Source of the DNA: Luteibacter aegosomaticola | Lineage (GTDB): Bacteria > Pseudomonadota > Gammaproteobacteria > Xanthomonadales > Rhodanobacteraceae | Direction: 5' to 3' | DNA length: 64,000 nt | NCBI RefSeq assembly: GCF_023078475.1 | Contig: NZ_CP095741.1 | Coordinates: 310,001 to 374,000, forward strand | Shown here: piece by piece, positions 38,736-46,991 of the stretch | How positions within the stretch are numbered: the first letter of the stretch is position 1 | Layout: each line of letters begins with the position of its first letter | Translations under genes and position numbers: made by a program | Notes under the pieces: model-generated | What the model saw: the letters and a program-made list of their open reading frames with translations, nothing else | Databases searched by the model: none | What the model was told of the DNA's origin: nothing

Positions 38736-39155
38736 ATGCGTAAAGCCGTCCTTCTTCTTATCCCCCTCGCCACCTTCGCGCTCAGTGCGTGCGACTGGGG
38801 CATCAAGCTCGACGACAAGGCGCGTAACGTGCGCACGGCGTGGAACGGTGATGTCGGCCAGTGCAAGGAACAGGGCAAGGTCAGCGTCTCGGTCACCAGC
38901 CGCGTCGGCCCCGTCGATCGCAGCGACCTGAAGGTGCGCGACGAGCTCGAAGTGCTTGCCCGCAACGAAGCCGCCAAGCTCGGCGCCGATACCGTGAAGC
39001 CGCTCGGCGAACCGCGCGACGGCTCGCAGGACTGGGGTGCTTACACCTGTGGCAGCCGCGTCGTCGGCCCGCAGGGCAACAACCCGCCGCCTCCGCCCCC
39101 GCCGCAGAACGGCACGCCGCAGGCCGGCTTCGAGACCGTGCCGCTCAAGAACTGA
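38736..39155 (+). CDS. DUF4156-like lipoprotein
   Basis: A 139-residue lipoprotein: signal MRKAVLLLIPLATFALSAC with lipobox LSAC (Cys19). The middle (KVSVSVTSRVGPVDRSDLKVRDELEVLARNEAAKLGADTVKPL) resembles DUF4156 proteins such as E. coli YjeI. The C terminus carries a run of seven prolines, probably a flexible tail. CGGAG is placed seven bases before ATG 38736. It ends one base from the convergent LysR gene. Confidence 0.75.
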   Translation: MRKAVLLLIPLATFALSACDWGIKLDDKARNVRTAWNGDVGQCKEQGKVSVSVTSRVGPVDRSDLKVRDELEVLARNEAAKLGADTVKPLGEPRDGSQDWGAYTCGSRVVGPQGNNPPPPPPPQNGTPQAGFETVPLKN

Positions 39156-39156
39156 G

Positions 39157-40074
39157 TCACAGCATGCGCACCCCTTCGCCCGCACGCGCGGCGAAGGTGG
39201 TGGCCACCCAGTCGATGAACACCCGAACCCGCGGCGAAAGCTGCCGGTTATGCGGGTACAACAGGGACACCGGCGTCTCGGTCGGTGGGTAGGCCGGCAA
39301 CACTTCCACCAGCCGGCCTTCGGCGATATCGCGGATCGCGTTGTAGTACGGCACCTGGATCATGCCGAGGCCGAGCAGCGCGAGCGCCTTGTTGGTTTCC
39401 GCGCCGGTCACGGACACGACGGAAGGCAGCTGCACCGTCCGCACCTGGCCATCCTCGACGAACTCCAGCGGCAACGTGCCGCCCGTGGCACTCGAGAAGA
39501 ATCCGATGGCCTGGTGGCCGTCGAGGTCATCGGGCGTGCGCGGCGTACCGTGGCGCTCGAGATAGGCGGGGCTGGCGAGGGTGACCTCGCGCAACATCGC
39601 CAGCCGCCGGCCGGCCATGCTGCTATCGGCCAGGTCGCCCGCCCGCAGCACGCAATCCACGCCCTCGCGGACCAGGTCGACCCAGCGGTCGCCCTCGCCG
39701 ATATGCACGTGCAGCCCGGGGTAACGGGCCAGGAAATCCGGCAGCGCGGGCAGCACGAAGGTGCGGGCCAGGATCCCGTGCATGTCTACCCGGAGCAGCC
39801 CGGTCGGCCGGGCATCGGTGAACGCCGCTTCGGCATCTTCCACATCAGCCAGGATCGCCACGCAACGGCGGTGGTAGGCCTCGCCATCCAGGGTGGGCGT
39901 GACCGTACGCGTGGTGCGCTGGAGCAGGCGCACGCCCAGGCGCGTTTCGAGCCGTTTGATCGCTTGAGTCACCGTGGATCGGGGCAGGTCCAGGTCCGCC
40001 GCGGCGGCCGTGAAGCTGCGCCGTTCCACGATCCGGACGAAGAGCCGCATGGTGTCGAAGCGGTCCATGGACAT
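39157..40074 (-). CDS. LysR-type regulator divergent from SDR genes
   Basis: A 305-residue LysR regulator. The N-terminal wHTH reads FDTMRLFVRIVERRSFTAAAADLDLPRSTVTQAIKRLETRLGVRLLQRTTR; the effector domain follows from about residue 90 (GLLRVDMHGILARTFVLPALPDFLARYPGLHVHI). It belongs to the large DsdC/AaeR-like group that usually controls a divergent dehydrogenase gene, and the first SDR starts 114 bases away on the other strand. Confidence 0.9.
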   Translation of the reverse strand: MSMDRFDTMRLFVRIVERRSFTAAAADLDLPRSTVTQAIKRLETRLGVRLLQRTTRTVTPTLDGEAYHRRCVAILADVEDAEAAFTDARPTGLLRVDMHGILARTFVLPALPDFLARYPGLHVHIGEGDRWVDLVREGVDCVLRAGDLADSSMAGRRLAMLREVTLASPAYLERHGTPRTPDDLDGHQAIGFFSSATGGTLPLEFVEDGQVRTVQLPSVVSVTGAETNKALALLGLGMIQVPYYNAIRDIAEGRLVEVLPAYPPTETPVSLLYPHNRQLSPRVRVFIDWVATTFAARAGEGVRML

Positions 40075-40187
40075 GGCTTTGTTCCATTGAATGGAATAGT
40101 GATGCCCAATCTACCCTGATTATCCGTGGCGCTACAACGCGCATGCTTCTCGTCGCCCGGCACTGTCGCCGGATCCGGAGAATCGAG

Positions 40188-40931
40188 ATGAACGAGCAAG
40201 CGAACACCAAGGTTGCGATCGTCACGGGCGCCTCGCGGGGTATCGGCGCAGCGGTGGCCAAGCGGTTGGCGAGTGACGGCTTCACCGTCGTTGTGAACTA
40301 CGCGGGCAATGCGAAGGCCGCCGAGGAAGTGGTCGGCGAGATCACGGCTGCTGGCGGCAAGGCGATCAGTGCGCAGGCTGATGTCTCCAAGCCGGCTGAC
40401 GCGCGCCGTCTGTTCGACCAGGCCACAGAGGTTTACGGCGGCGTGGATGTGCTGGTGAACAATGCTGGCGTCATGGCCCTCGCCAATGTCGCTGATCTGA
40501 CGGACGAAGACTTTGATCGCCTCTTCGACATCAACGTGAAGGGCAGCTACAACACCATGCGCGAAGCCGCGAAGCGTCTGCGCCATGGCGGCCGCATCAT
40601 CAACTTCTCGTCGAGCGTGGTGGGGTTGCTGCAGCCGGGGTATGCGCCTTATGCCGCGACCAAGGCCGCGATTGAAGCCACCACGATGGTGCTGGCGCGT
40701 GAGCTGCGTGGCCGCGAGATCACCGTGAATGCGGTGGCTCCCGGTCCGACCGCTACGGATCTCTTCCTCACCGGCAAGTCCGATGAACTGATCGATCGTC
40801 TCGCCAAGCTGGCGCCGCTTGAGCGCCTGGGTACGCCGGATGACATCGCTGCCGCGGTGGCCTTCCTCGCTGGCTCGGACGGTGCCTGGATCAATGGCCA
40901 GGTCCTGCGTGCCAACGGCGGCATCATCTGA
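40188..40931 (+). CDS. Short-chain dehydrogenase/reductase (FabG-like)
   Basis: A 247-residue classical SDR. NAD(P)-binding TGASRGIG (residues 14-21), NNAGV, Ser in NFSSSVVG and YAATKAA (the YxxxK catalytic pair) are present, and the C-terminal NGQVLRANGGI fits the family. Because NYAGNAKAAEE follows the second strand, NADP is likely. Start ATG 40188 has CCGGAG upstream. First gene of a two-SDR operon divergent from the LysR regulator; substrate unknown. Confidence 0.9.
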   Translation: MNEQANTKVAIVTGASRGIGAAVAKRLASDGFTVVVNYAGNAKAAEEVVGEITAAGGKAISAQADVSKPADARRLFDQATEVYGGVDVLVNNAGVMALANVADLTDEDFDRLFDINVKGSYNTMREAAKRLRHGGRIINFSSSVVGLLQPGYAPYAATKAAIEATTMVLARELRGREITVNAVAPGPTATDLFLTGKSDELIDRLAKLAPLERLGTPDDIAAAVAFLAGSDGAWINGQVLRANGGII

Positions 40932-40962
40932 TTCGCGTCCCCTTCGCAAAGGAGCATCTTCC

Positions 40963-41856
40963 ATGAAACAGACCATTCTGATCACGGGCGCTTCCAGCGG
41001 CTTCGGCCTGCTCACGGCACGCGCCCTGGCCGACGCTGGCCACACCGTTTACGCCAGCATGCGCGATATCGCCGGCCGCAATGCGCAGCAGGCCGAGGCC
41101 GTGCTCGCCGAAGCGCGCGAGCGCAAAGTTGATCTGCGCGTTGTCGAACTCGATGTCACGTCCGATGCTTCGGCGCAGGCGGCCATCGATACGGTGCTGC
41201 GTGAAGCGGGCCGCCTCGACGTGCTCGTGCACAATGCCGGCCACATGGTGTTCGGCCCGGCAGAGGCGTTCACGGCGGAACAATACGCCCAGCTGTACGA
41301 CGTCAACGTGCTTGGCACGCAGCGGGTCAATCGCGCCGCGCTGCCGGTCATGCGCAAGCAGGGCAAGGGCTTGCTGCTCTGGGTCTCGTCGAGCAGCACG
41401 CGCGGTGGTACGCCGCCGTTCCTCGCACCGTACTTCGCAGCGAAGGCCGCCATGGATTCGCTCGCGGTGAGCTACGCCGGTGAGCTCACGAAGTGGGGCA
41501 TCGAAACCTCGATCATGGTGCCTGGTGCGTTTACCAAGGGCACGAACCACTTCCTCCACGCGGGCAAGCCTTCCGATGCCGCGATCGAAGCGGCCTACAT
41601 GGAAGGCCCGTATGCAGGCATGCCAGACCGCATCCTCAAGGGTCTTGCCGCACTCGAGCCCGCAGATGCCGACGCCGCCGTCGTCGCCACGAAGATCGTG
41701 GAAGTGGTCGACATGCCCTTCGGCAAGCGTCCGTTCCGCGTTCACGTCGACCCCTCGCAGGACGGCGCGGAGATCGTCAATGGTGTGGCCGACCGCGTGC
41801 GTCGCGAGCTGTTCTACCGCGCAGGCATCGACGAGCTGCTCGCGCCGGTGGTGTGA
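40963..41856 (+). CDS. Short-chain dehydrogenase/reductase
   Basis: A 297-residue SDR with TGASSGFG (residues 8-15), HNAGH in place of NNAG, and a YFAAKAA active-site pair. The length and the C-terminal extension (RPFRVHVDPSQDGAEIVNGVADRVRRELFYRAGIDELL) place it with the larger oxidoreductases, distinct from the FabG-like neighbour. ATG 40963 has AAAGGAG eight bases upstream. It is 31 bases downstream of the first SDR, in the same operon. Confidence 0.9.
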   Translation: MKQTILITGASSGFGLLTARALADAGHTVYASMRDIAGRNAQQAEAVLAEARERKVDLRVVELDVTSDASAQAAIDTVLREAGRLDVLVHNAGHMVFGPAEAFTAEQYAQLYDVNVLGTQRVNRAALPVMRKQGKGLLLWVSSSSTRGGTPPFLAPYFAAKAAMDSLAVSYAGELTKWGIETSIMVPGAFTKGTNHFLHAGKPSDAAIEAAYMEGPYAGMPDRILKGLAALEPADADAAVVATKIVEVVDMPFGKRPFRVHVDPSQDGAEIVNGVADRVRRELFYRAGIDELLAPVV

Positions 41857-41882
41857 AGCTCCCCATGCCGACGAGCAATGGC

Positions 41883-41921
41883 CAGACAGAGGCACGCCTA
41901 AAGCGGGCGTGCCTCTGTCTG
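41883..41921 (+). terminator. Perfect 16-base-pair hairpin after the SDR operon
   Basis: CAGACAGAGGCACGCC (41883-41898) pairs fully with GGCGTGCCTCTGTCTG (41906-41921) around a seven-base loop. It lies 26 bases after the second SDR stop. There is no T tract, but the stability and place suggest a transcript end. Confidence 0.6.
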
Positions 41922-42054
41922 ATGGCGCTTGGAAAGCCGCGTGAGTGCCACCTGGCTAACCATCGGTTGCATCGCCATTCGTAACTTAAAGTTCATTGGC
42001 TAAGGGCTAGTCGAACACCTAGATTCCCGCGATCACACGCAGTGCGATGACACC

Positions 42055-42630
42055 ATGCCTCATGCATTGACCGCCCAGATCGTGCTCCCCCAACTCGAGC
42101 TGCTCGACAGAGGAAGGCAGATCGCGTTCGGTATCTTCATGCTTGAACGCGCGATGCCGCTACTCATGCAGTTCCAGAAGGAGGTGGGGTGGACAGGCGG
42201 GGGTGGCCTGGTCCGTGCGGCCCTGGCGCAAGTATGGGCCGCACTCGAGGCGGATGATGATCGATACCTCCGCTTCCTTACCGAAGACCACTGTGACCGG
42301 GCACTGCCCGATTCGGAAGACTTCGGACCCTATGTCTCTGCCGCGATCGATACGGTCGATATGGCCTGCAATCTTCTCGCGTTCCTGGAGAGCGGCGATA
42401 CGGCAGGCTTAGTGGAGTGCGTGGAGCGCCGACAGGATACGGTCTGGATGATGCTTCCTGATGAATTCATCGGTAGTGAAGTGTCGCATCCCTTTGTAAC
42501 CGAGGAGGTAGCCTTCCTGGAGAGCGACCTCTCGGCGCTTCAGAGCGCACCTGTCAAAAGGAGCGAGCTTGTGACATGGGTGCTGGAACGCATCGACACG
42601 CAAGGATACCGAGCGTTGCGGTTACCGTGA
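42055..42630 (+). CDS. DUF416-family protein (YjaG-like)
   Basis: A 191-residue cytoplasmic protein similar in layout to E. coli YjaG (DUF416): LERAMPLLMQFQKEVGW near residue 30, then LPDSEDFGPYVSAAIDTVDMACNLLAFL near residues 84-112, and a helical C terminus. The family has no known role. No clear Shine-Dalgarno precedes ATG 42055. GC is lower than in flanking core genes. Confidence 0.7.
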   Translation: MPHALTAQIVLPQLELLDRGRQIAFGIFMLERAMPLLMQFQKEVGWTGGGGLVRAALAQVWAALEADDDRYLRFLTEDHCDRALPDSEDFGPYVSAAIDTVDMACNLLAFLESGDTAGLVECVERRQDTVWMMLPDEFIGSEVSHPFVTEEVAFLESDLSALQSAPVKRSELVTWVLERIDTQGYRALRLP

Positions 42631-42733
42631 TCCCGTCGAATGCGCGTCGCCGGCTGGTCGATGAGAATGACCCGCGAGCGGCAATCAATGGGCTCCAGCA
42701 TGCCACTGAGCCTGATCAGAAGGAGGCCGGGTC

Positions 42734-43156
42734 GTGAGAGTCCTGTTTGACAAGCTTTGCATCATGGCGATGATCGCCGGCGCGACCATGGCTTTCGGTG
42801 GGTGGCCCGGCCAGGCTTGGGCGTACGATGTCCCCAAGCGCACGCTCGAAGAGCGCGTGCGCCTGGCGGATCTCGTGGCAGTCGTGTCGATCAAAGATCT
42901 GGATGAAGCCCGGGGAATGCAGCCGCAGCTCGCAACACTTGCCATCGCCACTCTGCTGAAAGGACATGCTGGGCCGACCGTCCGCATGGTATTTCACGAG
43001 GGAATCGCTGAACTTGATCCTGAATGTTGCGAGCTGGGCAAGACCTATTTCGTCATGTTGAGGCGCAATGCAAACGGGAGCTACTCGAGTGTGGATGGGC
43101 CGTACGGTGTGTTCGAGGTAAACGCGCGCGTTTTACCTGTCCGTCAGGGCGCGTAG
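42734..43156 (+). CDS. Secreted hypothetical protein, NTR-like
   Basis: A 140-residue protein with a signal peptide ending around GQAWA (residue 29). The mature part has a pattern of strands (LADLVAVVSIKDL; TVRMVFHEG; GKTYFVMLRRNANGSYSSVDGPYGVFEV) and an adjacent CC pair, loosely like netrin/TIMP-type barrels; this is only a structural impression. GTG 42734 has AAGGAGG seven bases upstream. Its end overlaps the convergent P460 gene by 13 bases. Confidence 0.6.
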   Translation: MRVLFDKLCIMAMIAGATMAFGGWPGQAWAYDVPKRTLEERVRLADLVAVVSIKDLDEARGMQPQLATLAIATLLKGHAGPTVRMVFHEGIAELDPECCELGKTYFVMLRRNANGSYSSVDGPYGVFEVNARVLPVRQGA

Positions 43157-43650
43157 CGAGTAAAGACGAGATCGTGATCCTTTACGTTCGCCTTGTGGCA
43201 GCCGAGGCACGACTGGTGCTGGGCGAGGTCGGCGGGTTTGCCGTTGATGAAACGACCGAAGCCCCAGCCGCCTGAGGCAGCGTACTTCTTCGAGTCTTTC
43301 ACCATGACCTGCACCGTGGTGGCCGCGCCGGGCACGTAGGCCGGCGCGAACTCCTTCGACTGCACGTGCTTCCAGGCCAGCTTGACCAGCACCGAGCCGT
43401 CCGGGAACGGAAGGGTGCCGTCGCGATAGGCCTTCACGGCGATATCGTTGCCCACGACCACGCGGAGCTCATCGAGCGGCGGTGATTCATGCGCTGGCGC
43501 GATGAACTCCCAATGCCGGTAGCCCTCCGGAACCGTCACGCCGTAGATGGGTGACTTCTCCGCTTGGTTATCGGCGCTCGCGGCCAGGGTCGCCGCCGTG
43601 GCGAACGCCCCGGCGGCGATGGCAAACAGCGCGATCAGCGGGCGGTTCAT
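43144..43650 (-). CDS. Cytochrome P460-family exported c-type haem protein
   Basis: A 168-residue periplasmic protein with signal MNRPLIALFAIAAGAFATAATLAASA and a C-terminal CLGCH haem motif (residues 148-152). The middle (YRHWEFIAPAHES, GTLPFPDGSVLVKLAWKHVQSKEF, VQVMVKDSKKYAASGGWGFGRF) matches cytochrome P460 family members. The best known members oxidise hydroxylamine; many others have no assigned substrate. It overlaps the upstream Tat hydrolase gene by four bases and is the last gene of a three-gene operon of exported proteins. Confidence 0.85.
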   Translation of the reverse strand: MNRPLIALFAIAAGAFATAATLAASADNQAEKSPIYGVTVPEGYRHWEFIAPAHESPPLDELRVVVGNDIAVKAYRDGTLPFPDGSVLVKLAWKHVQSKEFAPAYVPGAATTVQVMVKDSKKYAASGGWGFGRFINGKPADLAQHQSCLGCHKANVKDHDLVFTRYAP

Positions 43651-44702
43651 GCCAGCTTGTCCACGTCGATGATCGCCTGCGCAAAGTCCTTCGGCGCTTC
43701 CTGCGGCAGGTTGTGGCCGATGCCGCCGCTGATCGTGCGGTGCGAGTACTTGCCGGTGAATTTCGAAGCGTACGCCGCAGGCTCCGGATGTGGCGCGCCG
43801 TTCGCATCGCCTTCCATCGTGATAGTCGGCACGGTGATCACTGGCGCCGTTGCCAGCTTCGCTTCGATCGCGTCGTACTTCGCCTCGCCTTCTGCGAGCC
43901 CCATGCGCCAGCGGTAGTTGTGGATCACCAGCGCCACATGATCCGGGTTATCGAACGCGGCCGCGCTGCGATCATACGTCGCGTCGTCAAAGTCCCACTT
44001 CGGCGAGGCAAGCTTCCAGATCAGCTTGTTGAAGTCATGGCGGTTCGCGTCGTACCCCTCGCGGCCGCGTTCGGTCGCGAAGTAGAACTGGTACCACCAC
44101 TGCAGCTCAGCCTTCGGCGGCAGCGGCTTCTTGCCCGCTTCCTGGCTACCGATGAGATAGCCGCTGACCGCGACCAGCGCCTTCACGCGCTCCGGCCACA
44201 CGGCCGCGACGATATCCGCCGTACGGCCGCCCCAGTCGTACCCGCCGAAGGTGGCCTTCTTGATCTTCAACGCGTCCATCAGGTCGATGATGTCGGTTGC
44301 CAGCGCAGCCGGCTGGGCGTTGCGCGGGGTAGCGGCATCGACGATGCGCGTGCTGCCATAACCGCGCAGGTACGGGATCACCACGCGGTAGCCCTTCGCC
44401 ACGAGGATCGGCGCGACTTCCGCGAAGCTGTAGATGTCATACGGCCAGCCGTGCAGAAGCATCACCACGGGGCCCTTGGCGGGGCCCATATCCACATAGC
44501 CGACATCGAGCGCGCCGGCGCGGATCTGCTTTAGCGGGGGGAACGCTGCCGTGCCGCTGGATGACGCAGCGGCGCCCGCGCCACCACCTGACGTTGCGGG
44601 TGCGGCGCTAGCCATGCTGGTGAGCCCGAGCTGGCCCGCGGCCATGGCCATGGCGCTTACGCCGAGGAAGCGGCGACGGGTGAAGTTGTGTTCTGAGGAC
44701 AT
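43647..44702 (-). CDS. Tat-exported alpha/beta hydrolase, epoxide-hydrolase-like
   Basis: A 351-residue alpha/beta hydrolase. The N terminus has a twin-arginine signal (FTRRRFLGVSAMAMAAG). HGWP at residues 84-87 is the oxyanion-hole motif of epoxide hydrolases and haloalkane dehalogenases, and the nucleophile elbow GGYDWGG has Asp156. A C-terminal GGIGHNLPQEAP supplies the catalytic His. It lies 13 bases downstream of another, Sec-exported epoxide hydrolase and is coupled to the P460 gene. Substrate unknown; dehalogenase or esterase activity is also possible. Confidence 0.82.
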   Translation of the reverse strand: MSSEHNFTRRRFLGVSAMAMAAGQLGLTSMASAAPATSGGGAGAAASSSGTAAFPPLKQIRAGALDVGYVDMGPAKGPVVMLLHGWPYDIYSFAEVAPILVAKGYRVVIPYLRGYGSTRIVDAATPRNAQPAALATDIIDLMDALKIKKATFGGYDWGGRTADIVAAVWPERVKALVAVSGYLIGSQEAGKKPLPPKAELQWWYQFYFATERGREGYDANRHDFNKLIWKLASPKWDFDDATYDRSAAAFDNPDHVALVIHNYRWRMGLAEGEAKYDAIEAKLATAPVITVPTITMEGDANGAPHPEPAAYASKFTGKYSHRTISGGIGHNLPQEAPKDFAQAIIDVDKLA

Positions 44703-44715
44703 GGGGAAGTCTCCG

Positions 44716-45966
44716 TTAACGCAGGGTCTTGAAGGCGGCGCGGATCTCTTCGACGAAGAGCTGGGGCTGTTCCCACGCGGCGAAATGGCCGCCCTTGTCG
44801 ACTTCGTGGAAGTAATAGAGCGACGGGTAGGCGCGTTGCGCCCAGCTCTTCGGCGTGCGGTAGATCTCGTACGGGAATACGGTGATCGCTACCGGTACCT
44901 TGATGTCACGGGTCTTCTGCGCTTCGGCGCTGAAGTTGTTGTTATTGTTTTCCCAGTAGAAGCGCGACGCCGAGGCACTGGTGTTGGTCAGCCAGTAAAG
45001 GCTGATGTCGTCGAGCATTTCGTCGCGGGTGAGCACGCCATCGGGATGGCCGCGGTTATCGCTCCACTGCACGAACTTCTCGTACATCCAGGCGGCTTCA
45101 CCGCTGGGCGAATCGGCGAGCGGGTAGCCGATGGTCTGCGGCCGCGTCACCATCATGGCGCCGTACGCCGCGTTGCGGCCGAAGAACTGGCTGAGCTCGT
45201 CGAATGCGCGCTTCTCATCCGGCGCGAGGCCTGCCGGCGCGGGGTCGCCGCCGAAGATCGGCTTCACCAGTTCGGGTGGGATCGCGGCCGGCATGTTCAG
45301 GTGGATGCCCAGCAAGCCCTGCGGCGCCTGGCGCGCGAGCGCATCGGAAATCACCGAGCCGTGGTCGCCACCCTGGGAGACGTAGCGCGTATAGCCCAGG
45401 CGATGCATCAGTGTATCCCACGCCTTCGCCACGCGATCCGGACCCCAGCCCGTGCCCTTGGGCTTGCCGGAGAAGCCGTAGCCCGGGATCGCGGGGATCA
45501 CGACGTCGAACGCATCCTCCGCCTTCCCGCCATGCGCGGTCGGGTTCACCAGCGGATCGATCGTCTTCAGGAATTCGATCGGGGAGCCGGGCCAGCCGTG
45601 GGTGAGGATGAGCGGCAACGCGTTCGGGTTCTTCGAGCGCACGTGGATGAAATAGATATCCACGCCGTCGATCGTGGTGACGAACTGCGGCAGCGCATTG
45701 AGCTGTGCCTCGAACCGGCGCCAGTCGTAGCCCTTGCCCCAGTAGGTGACCAGGGCCTGCACCTTGGCGAGCTGGATGCCCTGTGAGTCGTCATTGACCG
45801 TTTCCTTGTCCGGCCAGCGCGTTCCCGCGATGCGGCGGTGCAGGTCCGCCAGGTCCTTATCGGAGACGTGGACGTGGTAAGGCCGGATCGACGTGTCGTC
45901 CGTGGCGGACGCGATGCTGGCGGTGCCCAGCAGGGCGAGGCCCAGCGCGAGGATGGCTGCACGCAT
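44716..45966 (-). CDS. Exported epoxide hydrolase with EHN domain
   Basis: A 416-residue hydrolase with a Sec signal peptide (MRAAILALGLALLGTASIASA), an epoxide hydrolase N-terminal domain (about residues 28-135, IRPYHVHVSDKDLADLHRRIAGTRWPD), the HGWPGS oxyanion motif (123-128) and the nucleophile Asp201 in GGDHGS; the C-terminal EVDKGGHFAAWEQP carries the catalytic His. Start ATG 45966 places the signal peptide directly at the N terminus; a start at 46044 would bury it. First gene of the operon with the Tat hydrolase and P460. Periplasmic epoxide hydrolases of this kind are unusual. Confidence 0.87.
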   Translation of the reverse strand: MRAAILALGLALLGTASIASATDDTSIRPYHVHVSDKDLADLHRRIAGTRWPDKETVNDDSQGIQLAKVQALVTYWGKGYDWRRFEAQLNALPQFVTTIDGVDIYFIHVRSKNPNALPLILTHGWPGSPIEFLKTIDPLVNPTAHGGKAEDAFDVVIPAIPGYGFSGKPKGTGWGPDRVAKAWDTLMHRLGYTRYVSQGGDHGSVISDALARQAPQGLLGIHLNMPAAIPPELVKPIFGGDPAPAGLAPDEKRAFDELSQFFGRNAAYGAMMVTRPQTIGYPLADSPSGEAAWMYEKFVQWSDNRGHPDGVLTRDEMLDDISLYWLTNTSASASRFYWENNNNNFSAEAQKTRDIKVPVAITVFPYEIYRTPKSWAQRAYPSLYYFHEVDKGGHFAAWEQPQLFVEEIRAAFKTLR

Positions 45967-46313
45967 TCGGTGTTCTCCATGGGGATGAAGAACGATCACA
46001 GCAGACGCCACGGGACGCGGCGATTGCACCTTGGTATCGACCATACCAACGTATCATGGCGCTGCAGGCCCCGCATCGACACCTAAGTATCATGGGCACC
46101 ACATGTGGCAGGGCGCATGCTTGGCGGCCGGTGCCTGTTACGGGCTGGAACGGTTGTCGATTCCTATCGTCTTTATCACGCCATAGGCGGATTCCGCCTC
46201 GTTCGCGCCGTTGATGGCGGAAGGCGCGGTAGCATGCCCGTGGAAGCCGTTCGGCGATGCCGGCCGCGGTGTTGAGGCGATACGGCGATCGTTCGATCGA
46301 GGAGGCCACCGTG
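45967..46313. promoter_or_regulatory. 347-base divergent intergenic region with repeats
   Basis: Lies between the leftward epoxide hydrolase operon and the rightward response regulator. No convincing gene was found. It holds a dyad GGTAT-N5-ATACC (46033-46047) and two direct copies of GTATCATGG (46051-46059 and 46087-46095) spaced 36 bases apart. These may be operator sites, perhaps for the adjacent FixJ-type regulator. Confidence 0.4.
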
Positions 46314-46976
46314 ATGCCACGGGCGTGTGAACAGACCAGCGTGCGCCGGCGCGTCACGGCACAGCCGGCGCTTCCCGTGGTTTACGTCGTGGACGATGAC
46401 GTCTCCATCCGCGAATCGCTCGAAGCCCTGCTTCGCTTCGCGGGCTGGCGGCCGTTGCTCTTCGCCAGTGCCTCCGCGTTCCTTGACCATGTGCGGGAAG
46501 ACGTACCGTGCTGCCTCGTGCTGGATATCAACATGCCTGGGCTGAGCGGACTCGAGCTGCAGCACCACGTCGCGGGCGACGCCCGGACGATGCCGATCAT
46601 CTTCATTACCGGCTGCGGTGATGTCGCCATCACCGTGCGCGCCATGAAGGCCGGTGCCGTCGACTTCCTTACGAAGCCGTTCGACGCGGATGCGCTGCTT
46701 AGCGCTATTGCCGGCGCCATCGACACGAGCCGGAACGTGCTTGAGGCGCGCCGGGCCACGCGCCACCTTCGCGAAGCGTTCGAAGCGCTCACGACCCGTG
46801 AGCGCGAAGTCATGGCCATGGTGGTGGCGGGCAGCATGAACAAGCAGATCGCGGTGGACCTCGGCATCAGCGAGATCACGGTCAAGGCCCACCGCGGCAA
46901 GGTCATGCGCAAGATGCGCACGCGCTCGCTGGCCGAACTCGTGGCGATGGCCGCGATACTTCGCGACCATGCCTGA
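46314..46976 (+). CDS. FixJ-type response regulator, LuxR HTH output, orphan
   Basis: A 220-residue two-component regulator. The receiver domain shows VVYVVDDDVSIRESLEALL, the phosphoacceptor in LVLDINMPGLSG, and the FLTKPFD lysine; the LuxR-type HTH at the C terminus reads LTTREREVMAMVVAGSMNKQIAVDLGISEITVKAHRGKVMRKM. This domain order is that of FixJ/NodW. GAGGAGG at 46299-46305 is eight bases before ATG 46314 (a GTG three bases earlier is possible). No histidine kinase is adjacent in this window, so its partner must lie elsewhere. Confidence 0.88.
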   Translation: MPRACEQTSVRRRVTAQPALPVVYVVDDDVSIRESLEALLRFAGWRPLLFASASAFLDHVREDVPCCLVLDINMPGLSGLELQHHVAGDARTMPIIFITGCGDVAITVRAMKAGAVDFLTKPFDADALLSAIAGAIDTSRNVLEARRATRHLREAFEALTTREREVMAMVVAGSMNKQIAVDLGISEITVKAHRGKVMRKMRTRSLAELVAMAAILRDHA

Positions 46977-46991
46977 GCGCGAGCTCGCGCC

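Noticed and set aside
46092..46220. A short rightward ATG frame in the gap before the response regulator
   Set aside because: No Shine-Dalgarno, Arg-rich translation and no coupling to a gene; treated as non-coding.
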